Below, one piece after another: positions 18,542 through 26,594 of a DNA stretch of 64,000 nt (positions are counted from its first letter, which is position 1; each line of letters opens with the position of its first letter). Position numbers and translations under genes: made by a program. The DNA comes from Microbulbifer agarilyticus. Its GTDB lineage: Bacteria; Pseudomonadota; Gammaproteobacteria; Pseudomonadales; Cellvibrionaceae. The stretch spans positions 806,001 through 870,000 of the forward strand of contig NZ_CP019650.1 of assembly GCF_001999945.1 (NCBI RefSeq). The letters are read 5' to 3'. The notes beneath the pieces are model-generated. The model was not told the origin of the DNA. It saw nothing but the letters and a program-made list of their open reading frames with translations, and made no database searches.

Positions 18542-18576
18542 TGAATGCCCCGTAGATTCATGGAGCGGGGCATTCA
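18542..18576. terminator. Hairpin between convergent genes
   Basis: Perfect 11-base arms at 18542-18552 and 18566-18576 surround a 13-base loop, between the convergent DUF885 and outer-membrane genes. There is no T-run after it, so termination may be weak or factor-assisted. Confidence 0.5.
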
Positions 18577-18634
18577 ACTGATACGCCAGATCAATTACTT
18601 ACCAAATTAATCTGATACTTACCGCTATAGAGCT

Positions 18635-19324
18635 TTACAAGTGAAAGTTCAGCCCCAGGTATGGTCCCTTTGCATCAACATGAAGAGTAAGTGAATCCAG
18701 CTCGCTCGAGTCGATAGTCAGTGTGCGGTAGCCCGCTTCAATGGCGAGGTCACCTGCGGGAAGGAAGTCCCAGCGTACCTTTGCAGTGAGGTCTGCAAAT
18801 CTATCGAGATCGTATTGGGTGGCATTCCCCTGTGCAATTATCGACCATCCGGTGAATGGCAAATCGAAGCGAGCGCTACCGTATACCATTGGTACCGTGC
18901 CCTTAAAGGTTGGATCGCTTGAAGTGAAGTTACCCAGCCAGGTATAGCCGTCATAAAATCCGTTAAAGTAGCGAGCGGTCAGTCCGAGGTCGAGATTTAC
19001 CCAGTTATCAAGAACTTCATAGTAAAAGGTTGCGTCTGTGTGCGAGAGATCCAGCTTATTGAGGCCGGACTCGCCAACAGATTCAATCTTGCTGTTCGCT
19101 AACATTACATTAGGTAGTGGTGAGAACGGATGTTCCAGAGCCAGCTGAACGAACGTATTGCTCTCTTTCGAATACTCGTCAACGCTTGAAAACTCAAATA
19201 TTTCGCCATTGTAAGTTGGTTGCCAAGCGCCAGCTGTAATGTCGACGCCAAGAACCGTATCAGCATTTGCAGCGCTAGACGCCAGAGCAGCGAATAAGGC
19301 TAAAGTAGATTTTATAAACTTCAT
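18635..19324 (-). CDS. TIGR04219-type outer-membrane beta-barrel protein
   Basis: This 229-residue protein has a signal peptide ending at about residue 21 (SSAANA). Its alternating hydrophobic strands and C-terminal LGLNFHL, with a terminal Leu after an aromatic pattern, are typical of a small outer-membrane barrel. The opening VLGVDITAGAWQPTYNG matches the TIGR04219 family of Vibrio- and Shewanella-like OMPs. The function is unknown; it could be a small channel or a structural protein. The start has a GGGGG-rich site upstream. It is monocistronic as far as can be seen. Confidence 0.75.
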   Translation of the reverse strand: MKFIKSTLALFAALASSAANADTVLGVDITAGAWQPTYNGEIFEFSSVDEYSKESNTFVQLALEHPFSPLPNVMLANSKIESVGESGLNKLDLSHTDATFYYEVLDNWVNLDLGLTARYFNGFYDGYTWLGNFTSSDPTFKGTVPMVYGSARFDLPFTGWSIIAQGNATQYDLDRFADLTAKVRWDFLPAGDLAIEAGYRTLTIDSSELDSLTLHVDAKGPYLGLNFHL

Positions 19325-19544
19325 TTTTAAGACCCCCTGTTAAAAGTGCGCAAATACTACAGTTTTTTGTTTTTCTAGTCATCTTGCGGTTTGTTGGGGC
19401 TTGTTACTGCAAGAACGATCCTCAATTAATAGGTTAAGCGCCTTTACTCTTAGGGGGCCAATGATTTATGGATGTAATAGGTTACTCGCCACCAGCTTAA
19501 ATTCCAGAGTCCGGTGGCAAGTTCCAAACAATCTCCGAATTACA

Positions 19545-21188
19545 TTACTGCTCTTTATACTTCTTCATTTTTGTGCGATCCATGCCCTTTTCATAGTCCG
19601 CCGGTTCCCAGTATAGAGTGACTCTTACATTGTCGATCTGCTGGCCAGTGTTGTTGCGAAAAACGATTAAATCGTCAGCTTCCTTTTGTGCCACTTTGCG
19701 GAATGCTGCTTTATGTTCTTCTGGTGCGCTAACACTGATCACCCGGGGTTCAACTCCGATGCCGGTTCCTCTTACATCCATTTCTACCACCGCCGACGCC
19801 GTAATGCCTAGATCCTCCAAGCCCTCCGGGTAAGGGGGGAAGTGATTTTTGATTGTGGATAATTTTGGGTGTCCGGAGAGGGTGATTTCGTTGGTTGACG
19901 GTCGAATGGAGTGAGGCAGAAGATGAATTGTTCTAATCGGCATTCTCTCTTTTGCTTTCTTGCGTGCTTCATCCGATGTGCCGACGCCAGCAAGATGGAA
20001 GCGAAAAATTCGTTCTGCCCCATTCAAGTTGGCGTTTTCATTCGAGAAAGGCAGGCGTTTCAAATAGTTGGTTGCTGATCGAACAAATGCCTGTTCATGT
20101 CCACCTGAGGTGACAGTTTGCAGCACATTGACGGTTGCTAGTTCGCCATCCACCACATCAAATTGCAGATGAACCTCTCCCTGTATGCCTTCATAAAATG
20201 CTGCGCGTGGGAACTCGAAATATACTAGTTTCGCATCTTGTAGGTTCAAAGTTGTTGGCGAACTTGCGGAAACCTGCCCCCACAGCAAGGCCAGGGATAC
20301 CATAAAGGCACTGACACCTCCGGCTAAGATTCGCGCAGCTTTTGATGGCTTAAAAGCATTTTTCAAACGATTAATCCGTTTAATCATGGTCACTTTATCT
20401 CCGTAGTGTGATTGGATTGCCCAAAAACCATTCCAGTGCTCGTAAGACTGCAACATAGCCTTGGAATATTGGATTTTTTTATCTTTATTTGCCCCTAACA
20501 ATACCTCTTCATCACATGCGCATTCCTGCGTCAATCGGAACCGCAGGTATACGAACCAAACGACAGGGTTAAACCAGAAAACAACGACGAGAATAAGTGC
20601 GAACAGATTCCAGAGGTTGTCATAGCGTTTTGCATGCACAAGTTCATGGGCAAAAACATAATCCAGCTGGTGGTCCGTATAGCTTTTCTTGAAATCGACG
20701 GGGAGTATGATTTCGGGGCTGAAAATCCCTTTCAGGATCGGCCCTCTGACTTTTTGCGAGGTATAAAAGATACCGTCGGGTAAACGGTCGTAGAACTGGG
20801 TATCAACGATCGGCTTTTTCGGCAACGTAGATAATTTGGCCAAGCCAATAACTAGTGCTGCTACAAGAAGGGATACCCCAGCTAGCCACACCCAAGCAAC
20901 GAAGTTGTTACTGGGAGCAGTCAAAACCTGCTGATTTTGTAAGCTGTTCACCGCTTCTATGGTACTGATTACCGGTGCCTGGATTATTGGCGCTGACTCT
21001 AGCGCAGGTTGCCAGCTGTCGTGTGAAATCGAAGGCAAGTTGGCAACCAGAAGAGCCACGGGAATAAGGGCGTAAAGACGATAGGTAAATCTCGAACCCA
21101 TACGCCTTGCCAGAGCGAGATCGCTAAGCCAGGTGACGAGGAGAATAAAAGTAAGTACTTCCTGCTGCGCAAAGACCCAGTTAATCAT
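19545..21188 (-). CDS. BlaR1-like M56 metallopeptidase with TonB-type C-terminal domains
   Basis: This is a membrane sensor-peptidase. Several transmembrane helices fill residues 10-120 and 190-215. The M56 zinc motif HELVH is at 181-185, followed by the CACDEEVL segment, as in BlaR1/MecR1. In that family the peptidase domain inactivates the partner BlaI repressor when a signal is sensed. Instead of a penicillin-binding sensor, the periplasmic part after the last helix (about residue 310) holds two regions resembling TonB_C domains (around GIQGEVHLQFDV and GITASAVVEMDV). It overlaps the BlaI-type gene by 8 bases and is translationally coupled to it. The signal is unknown and beta-lactams are unlikely. 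Confidence 0.8.
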   Translation of the reverse strand: MINWVFAQQEVLTFILLVTWLSDLALARRMGSRFTYRLYALIPVALLVANLPSISHDSWQPALESAPIIQAPVISTIEAVNSLQNQQVLTAPSNNFVAWVWLAGVSLLVAALVIGLAKLSTLPKKPIVDTQFYDRLPDGIFYTSQKVRGPILKGIFSPEIILPVDFKKSYTDHQLDYVFAHELVHAKRYDNLWNLFALILVVVFWFNPVVWFVYLRFRLTQECACDEEVLLGANKDKKIQYSKAMLQSYEHWNGFWAIQSHYGDKVTMIKRINRLKNAFKPSKAARILAGGVSAFMVSLALLWGQVSASSPTTLNLQDAKLVYFEFPRAAFYEGIQGEVHLQFDVVDGELATVNVLQTVTSGGHEQAFVRSATNYLKRLPFSNENANLNGAERIFRFHLAGVGTSDEARKKAKERMPIRTIHLLPHSIRPSTNEITLSGHPKLSTIKNHFPPYPEGLEDLGITASAVVEMDVRGTGIGVEPRVISVSAPEEHKAAFRKVAQKEADDLIVFRNNTGQQIDNVRVTLYWEPADYEKGMDRTKMKKYKEQ

Positions 21189-21552
21189 TATCTTTTTCCC
21201 ACTGTTTGATAATGTCTTTGAGTTCTTCGATGTCTGACTTTTTCAAGTCACCGCCTTTTACGAACCCGGATACCAGCATGGACAGCTGGCCTCCAAACAG
21301 CCGGTCAACCAGCTTTTTACCCTGCTTTACCTGGTATTCTTCGCGCTCGAAGCAAGGGGAGTAGTAATAGGTCCTATCCCTTTGTTCGTAGCTGATAGCG
21401 CCCTTCTTGGCTAGGCGGCTGAGTAATGTCTTTACCGTGCGCTCCTGCCAGTCTTTGTGTGATTGCAGTCGTTGATATATTTCGCGGGCATTCGCTGGTG
21501 CACCATTCCACAGTGCCTCCATCACTTCGTACTCAGCTTCTGTAATTTCCAT
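21181..21552 (-). CDS. BlaI/MecI-family transcriptional repressor
   Basis: This 123-residue winged-helix repressor has the family start (ITEAEYEVMEALW) and recognition segment (ERTVKTLLSRLAKKGAI). BlaI-type proteins bind as dimers to TACA-N2-TGTA operators and are inactivated by their M56 partner. Two such sites lie 19-50 bases upstream of its start, so autoregulation is strongly suggested. The M56 gene overlaps its 3' end. The regulon beyond this pair cannot be read from the window. Confidence 0.92.
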   Translation of the reverse strand: MEITEAEYEVMEALWNGAPANAREIYQRLQSHKDWQERTVKTLLSRLAKKGAISYEQRDRTYYYSPCFEREEYQVKQGKKLVDRLFGGQLSMLVSGFVKGGDLKKSDIEELKDIIKQWEKDND

Positions 21553-21570
21553 GGGCGGCCCCTTAATGAT

Positions 21571-21601
21571 TACATCTGTAGTCTTTGTGATTACAAATGT
21601 A
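21571..21601. promoter_or_regulatory. Twin BlaI-type operators
   Basis: TACATCTGTA at 21571-21580 and TACAAATGTA at 21592-21601 both fit TACA-N2-TGTA. They lie inside a longer repeated sequence GATTACA...TGTAGTCTTT. Their centres are 21 bases apart, two helical turns, just upstream of the BlaI start. Confidence 0.8.
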
Positions 21602-21893
21602 GTCTTTTGTGGTTTTGTGTGAAACGATTTTTACGGGATAAAAAAGGCTCTTTATATTCTTTTTAGAAATATTGCCTTGTGTGCTGAATAGCTCTGATGC
21701 TCAGGAGGCTAGGGTTTTTGTTCAAATTCTCCGTATATCTCTGCTTTTTCTATCGAAGGCAAGACCAGATGATTCCGGTTACGCCCTGATCGAAGCTAAT
21801 CGTCAGGCACCGCTCTACAGCTACTTACTGCCCTGAGCCGTTTGAGCCTGAACTAGAGTTACTGGATATTCCCCAGTAATTGATGGTGTCGTA

Positions 21894-23039
21894 GTGAATC
21901 TTCTGAATCAGTCTGGTGCGGGAAAGTTGTACGAGAAAAACGGCTTCCTGATTCCGGTTCTCTCTGGTGGATCCCACGACATGGGAGTGCAATACGGCGC
22001 CCTGATGGTCGACGCTATGCAAAAAACTTGGGACGTACTGATAAAGCCCCAGCTGGATTCCGGAATACTCATGCAAGAGGAAATGCAGCGTTGGGCACGC
22101 CGTGCCTATATCTCCTGTTCAACTCGTAACCGCCAGTGGTACGACGGCGTTGCGCAAGGTTCATCCTGGCCGACCGAAAATGTTTGTATGCTCGACCAGG
22201 TGATGGAATATGGCATCTTCCAGTCCAAGTGCCATTCCTTCGCCGGTTGTACCTCAATCCTGTCCTGGGGCAAGCACTCTGCCAACGGGAATATGTATAT
22301 CGGGCGCAACATGGACTGGAGCGAAACCTTCAATGAGTTTCCACAGGTGTTAACTGTACGCAAACCCACCGACGGTTCTTATCGCTTTGCGGCGCTCGGC
22401 TGGCCCGGCATGTATTGCCCGTTTACCGTGATTAACGAACATGGCGTATATCTGGATGTGCACGATGGCACGAGTATGGGCGGCTCTGTGGTTTATGTGG
22501 AGCGGCCTTCAATCCTCAACGAGCTGACGGACATGATGAGTGAGGCGCACACACTGTCGAGCCTTGTGACGCGCCTGAACGGCATCCTGATCAGCACCTC
22601 GATGATCCTGTCGATCGGCGATGAGCACCGCGGGGCGTCCATGGAGTGCTCTTCCCTCGGCGGCAATCGCCTGCGTTCGCCCGATGATCATTCGCTGGTG
22701 GTGGTGAATTCCTTTATGGGGGAGCACTGGGGGCTGGGTAAACGCGAGACGGTGAGTAATTCCCTGCGTCGTTTTGCGAATATGACCGAACGCCTGAAAG
22801 AGAATACCGGCGCGGTGGACGCGGACAAGGTGCGCGAACTGATGGACCTGCGTCTGTTCAATGACGATGGTACTTTCGCGGCTAATGGTGGGTCGACCAA
22901 GCCAATAAAGCAGGATGCCGACTTAACCACCCACCAAATGGTGACCGATGTCGCACAGCGCACCTTGTGGCTGAAGGTGCCAGTGCCCGATTACTTCAGC
23001 GACTGGACCGCCATCGACCTGAAGCAATTGTGGAATTGA
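21894..23039 (+). CDS. C45-like Ntn-hydrolase (linear amide hydrolase family)
   Basis: This 381-residue protein resembles the C45/choloylglycine-type N-terminal nucleophile hydrolases, which cleave linear amide bonds or transfer acyl groups. The likely nucleophile is Cys119 in FAGCTSILSWG, followed by GNMYIGRNMDWS with the conserved Arg and Asp. The 118 residues before it would form a propeptide removed by self-cleavage, as in the isopenicillin acyltransferase family. The GTG start has no good ribosome site and may be wrong. No signal peptide is seen. The substrate is unknown. Confidence 0.72.
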   Translation: MNLLNQSGAGKLYEKNGFLIPVLSGGSHDMGVQYGALMVDAMQKTWDVLIKPQLDSGILMQEEMQRWARRAYISCSTRNRQWYDGVAQGSSWPTENVCMLDQVMEYGIFQSKCHSFAGCTSILSWGKHSANGNMYIGRNMDWSETFNEFPQVLTVRKPTDGSYRFAALGWPGMYCPFTVINEHGVYLDVHDGTSMGGSVVYVERPSILNELTDMMSEAHTLSSLVTRLNGILISTSMILSIGDEHRGASMECSSLGGNRLRSPDDHSLVVVNSFMGEHWGLGKRETVSNSLRRFANMTERLKENTGAVDADKVRELMDLRLFNDDGTFAANGGSTKPIKQDADLTTHQMVTDVAQRTLWLKVPVPDYFSDWTAIDLKQLWN

Positions 23040-23077
23040 ACGTTTCAGGCCGGGGTGGTGACTGTGTGTAAGAAAGG

Positions 23078-25147
23078 TTACTCCCCGGGCAATTCGATCA
23101 CAGCCTCGTAGGGGTTTTGCTCCCGCGCCGGCACGGTTTCCGCACTGGGAATCATCGGGAAGTTCGGCGTGAATGTGACCAGTGCCTGGCCGAGCTGATA
23201 CAGCAGTTGCACGTTGCCATCTGCCTTGGCCGAGCCATCTTCGATCGCCGCTTTCAGCGTCTTCTTGCCCATCATGACCTGCTCGAGGTCGGAGCGATTG
23301 ATACGCAAGGTCAGGTCTGGGTCATCAACCTCGAAGCCCTCGATGTTGGTTAGTGTGCCGTCGGATAACTCAATCGCATACTTCTCATCGTTGTCGGGTG
23401 TTATGAGGGTCATACGGAAGCCGAGATCTTCCACTTTTCCTGGGTCAAGACGCACGCCGAGAAAATCCAGGAACTGCCCGGTAGTCATCGCACGAATAAC
23501 GTCGGGGCTGCTGGTGCTGGGCGGAGCACCCTTGGGCAAACCGTTGCGCAGTTCATAAGCGCCCTGCAAAAAGCTGTTGCGCAGGCCGGGGTTCTCCTGC
23601 TGGTAACCAATTTGCTCCCATACATCGGCCAGTAGTAGTCGCGCATCGCGATTGTTGGGTTCTGCCTGTACCAGCTTGTCGAGAATTTCCTGTGCAAGGA
23701 AGTAGTCGCCCGCGTCGTGCAGCTTTTGACCCTCGCGCAGAATTTTGTCCGAGCCGCCCATCATCTTCACATAGAGTGGAGCGGAGTCTGCGGGCGACAG
23801 TGGAATCAGGGTGGCGGGGTTGCCGTCCCAGTAACCCAGGTAGCGATTAATCACTGCGCGGCTGTTGTGCTCTGGTGAACCGTGATAGCCGCGGTTGTAC
23901 CACTGCTTGGCGATTCCCTCGGGAGTTTCAAACACATTGTGAATTTGGTTAATGGTAACGCCCTGGTTTGCGTGGAACAGCGAGTAGTTGTTCATGTTGG
24001 CGTAGAGGTCGCGTTGCCCACGCAGCACTTCCTGTACGCGCTCATTACCCCAGCGTGGCCAGTGGTGAGAGGCCATCATCACATCGGCGTTGCGCCCATA
24101 GCGGTACAGCGCGCGGTTGATATGTTGCGACCATACGTGCGGGTCGCGCACCAGCGCGCCGCGCAGGGTGTACACATTGTGGAAAACACCGGTGACGTCT
24201 TCCCCGGTCCAGTAGACTTTGTCCTTGGGGAACCAGATATGCGCTTGCGAGGGCGCTTCGCCGCCCGGCGTGTTCATGAATTCCATTTCCACGCCGTCCA
24301 CCGTCAGCGTTTCAAAGTCGTCTTCGATGATCGTGGTAGGTTGGATCAGGCCGGTCGCGCCATTGGCGACGTTCATATTCAGGCCCTGGCCGGCATGGCC
24401 AAACGGACTGGCGGGAAGTTGGGTGCCGTATTGATACTGCACCCGTCGGTTCATGGCGTTGCCGGCGAAAACATTTTCCGACACCGCGTGTTCCATAAAG
24501 CCGCGCGGTGCAATGATCTTCACCTTGCCCGCTTCCACGTCTTTCTCATCGACAATACCGCGCACGCCACCCCAGTGGTCAACGTGGGAGTGGGAATACA
24601 CCACCGCGACGATCGGGCGCTCACCCAACTCCGCATCCACCAGTGCCTTTGCTGCGGCCGCCACCTCCGGTGCCGTCAACGGGTCCAATACGATCCAGCC
24701 AGTTTTGCCGCGCACGAAAGTGATATTGGCAAGGTCGAAACCGCGCACCTGGTAGAAGCCGGGAATCACCTCGAACAGGCCCACCTTCATATTCAATCGG
24801 GATACCCGCTGTAGCGACGGATGAATGCTCGGGAAATCCTTGTCGCTGCGGAAGAAGTCGTAGCGGTCGAGGTCCCACACCACATTGCCTTCCGGGCCAG
24901 TTACCTTCCAGTTGTCCGGCTTGGCGATAAACCCTTTATTGGCTTCGTCAAAGTCGCGCTTGTCGTCGAACGGCAGGTTGGCGCTGTCTTCGGCAATCAC
25001 CTTGAGCGTGTGTTCTGACGGCGGCTTGCCCAGCGGGTCGAAGTGTTTCGGTGCGTCGTCTGCGGCGTGTAGCGGGTAAGTCGCCGAGAGGCCGAGAATA
25101 AAGAACAGGACGAAAAGCGGGCATCGGATATTGTGTGAATTATGCAC
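23078..25147 (-). CDS. Exported alkylsulfatase (SdsA1-like)
   Basis: This enzyme hydrolyses alkyl sulfates such as dodecyl sulfate to the alcohol and sulfate. The GTG at 25147 is chosen over an ATG at 25315. It has GGAAGAG seven bases upstream and begins a signal peptide (CPLFVLFFILGLSATYPLHA), while the longer version would bury it. The zinc motif HSHVDHWGG lies in the metallo-beta-lactamase domain. A helical dimerisation domain and a C-terminal SCP2-like lipid-binding domain follow. From this start the length is 689 residues, near that of SdsA1. It may let the cell use surfactants or natural alkyl sulfates as carbon and sulfur sources. Confidence 0.9.
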   Translation of the reverse strand: MHNSHNIRCPLFVLFFILGLSATYPLHAADDAPKHFDPLGKPPSEHTLKVIAEDSANLPFDDKRDFDEANKGFIAKPDNWKVTGPEGNVVWDLDRYDFFRSDKDFPSIHPSLQRVSRLNMKVGLFEVIPGFYQVRGFDLANITFVRGKTGWIVLDPLTAPEVAAAAKALVDAELGERPIVAVVYSHSHVDHWGGVRGIVDEKDVEAGKVKIIAPRGFMEHAVSENVFAGNAMNRRVQYQYGTQLPASPFGHAGQGLNMNVANGATGLIQPTTIIEDDFETLTVDGVEMEFMNTPGGEAPSQAHIWFPKDKVYWTGEDVTGVFHNVYTLRGALVRDPHVWSQHINRALYRYGRNADVMMASHHWPRWGNERVQEVLRGQRDLYANMNNYSLFHANQGVTINQIHNVFETPEGIAKQWYNRGYHGSPEHNSRAVINRYLGYWDGNPATLIPLSPADSAPLYVKMMGGSDKILREGQKLHDAGDYFLAQEILDKLVQAEPNNRDARLLLADVWEQIGYQQENPGLRNSFLQGAYELRNGLPKGAPPSTSSPDVIRAMTTGQFLDFLGVRLDPGKVEDLGFRMTLITPDNDEKYAIELSDGTLTNIEGFEVDDPDLTLRINRSDLEQVMMGKKTLKAAIEDGSAKADGNVQLLYQLGQALVTFTPNFPMIPSAETVPAREQNPYEAVIELPGE

Positions 25148-25381
25148 AGGCGGCTCTTCCGGTAGCTTGCGGTAAGTTGGGGTCTCAATTGTGACTCGAG
25201 TATAGACACCGTCCCCCGTATTCCGGCGCCAAGCAGGTTTCCGCAGGCGTTTTTGACAAACCGCATGGCAGCACCGTGCGCGCAATGGCTTGATAGATGT
25301 AATCGTGTCCGCCATCCAATCGGAGCAGACGGTCCCGGTGATATACCTAACCTGACAAATTATGTGTAAGTGAGCTGTGTT

Positions 25382-25555
25382 ATGAGTGAGTCTGAGATCA
25401 AGTGGGATATGGCCGCGGAACTGTCGATGGACTTTGTCCCGGCGTTTGTACGCGGCACTGTAAAGAAGAAAGTGGAGGCCGCCGCGCGTGAGCGGGGCAT
25501 CACCGAGATCACCGTCGATTTCATTGAAGAAATCCGCAAAGAAAAAGGCCGCTAA
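25382..25555 (+). CDS. Standalone PCP_red-like small protein
   Basis: This 57-residue protein resembles the small domain found at the C-terminus of the light-independent protochlorophyllide reductase subunit BchB (PF08369). Features are W-x2-A at the start, VPAFVRGTVKKKVE in the middle and ITEITVDFIEE at the end. Here it stands alone, and no other chlorophyll gene is in the window. The ATG at 25382 is preferred over an upstream frame start because it opens the domain cleanly. The role of such orphans is unknown. It may bind nucleic acid or another protein. The DUF429-like gene lies 74 bases downstream on the same strand. Confidence 0.6.
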   Translation: MSESEIKWDMAAELSMDFVPAFVRGTVKKKVEAAARERGITEITVDFIEEIRKEKGR

Positions 25556-25629
25556 GTCACGGTTTTATCCGCCCACTGCCTCAGCTTCCTTTATCCTAGG
25601 AGTGTCAATGTTGGCCTGAACTGGAAGCA

Positions 25630-26436
25630 ATGCACACGGATAAGGATTCTGAAACGCTGTTTATCGGCTGGGATGTAGGGGGCTGGAACTGCGACAACAA
25701 CGCTAACAGCCGCGACGCGCTGGTTGTTCTGGACCGCGGACGCAATGTCCTCGGTCGTCCATGGCGCGGTAACCTGCGAGCCATAATCAACGAGGCCGGC
25801 TCCACCCAAGCGTGGGTCCGCGCGTTACTCGATTGCTGTGGCGTCGAGCCTGCCGGTGACTTGCCGCCAGTAATACTGGCAATCGATACCCCGCTCGGCT
25901 TCTCCCAAGCCTTTCAACAGCTTGTCTCTGGCGGCTCCGCAGCCGGCGCAATTAATGAGTCGGCCACAAACCCCTACCTGTTCCGCTATACGGAACAATT
26001 CCTCTTTCGACATGGCCTGCGCCCACTGTCTCCCGTCAAAGATATGATCGGCAGCCAGGCCACCAAGGGCATGCATGCACTCGCCCGCTTTGCCCCCGAA
26101 TCCACTGTTGCCGGCGTCTGGCTGGGTGGCTCTGAACTCACAGCGTTTGAAGCCTATCCATCCGCATGCAAACCATCGCCATTGGTGCGCAAGCTACTAA
26201 AGGACTACCGGACCACACCTGCGAAGCCCGCGGTGGATGAGTGGGACATGGTGGGCTATGAATTTGGCATCGACCACGAAGACAAACGCGATGCCCTGTT
26301 ATGTGCACTCGTCGCCTGGTTGTTTCACTCTGAGCCGGATGCTCTGTGCTTCCCGGACGCGAATACACCGGCGGGCGAGGGCTGGATATTTGCGCCGCGG
26401 GACGGCCTCAGAGACCTAACGGACATCGAAGCTTAG
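25630..26436 (+). CDS. DUF429-like, predicted RNase H-fold protein
   Basis: This 268-residue protein has features of DUF429, a group predicted to adopt an RNase H-like fold. An N-terminal GWDVGGW places an early Asp, IDTPLGF holds a second, FEAYPSACKPS follows, and HEDKRDALLCALVAW ends with the Asp typical of the family. No signal peptide is present. A nuclease role is a prediction for the family, not shown. It may be co-transcribed with the small PCP_red-like gene upstream. Confidence 0.6.
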   Translation: MHTDKDSETLFIGWDVGGWNCDNNANSRDALVVLDRGRNVLGRPWRGNLRAIINEAGSTQAWVRALLDCCGVEPAGDLPPVILAIDTPLGFSQAFQQLVSGGSAAGAINESATNPYLFRYTEQFLFRHGLRPLSPVKDMIGSQATKGMHALARFAPESTVAGVWLGGSELTAFEAYPSACKPSPLVRKLLKDYRTTPAKPAVDEWDMVGYEFGIDHEDKRDALLCALVAWLFHSEPDALCFPDANTPAGEGWIFAPRDGLRDLTDIEA

Positions 26437-26594
26437 CTGGAATAGTCTTGGGCCGACATTTGCTCGATCAGTGTAACGCCAGTCCAAAAGGCTCTATATC
26501 GTAGCCGCACATGCTCTTGTCATCGATCTGGCGGATATTTTCCCTTCGGCTAATCTTATAGAAGGCGCTTGTTTTAACTTGAGCGGGGTCTTCT

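Noticed and set aside
23882..24814. A 310-codon frame antisense to the alkylsulfatase gene
   Set aside because: It overlaps the zinc-binding region of a clear gene and has no ribosome site or domain.
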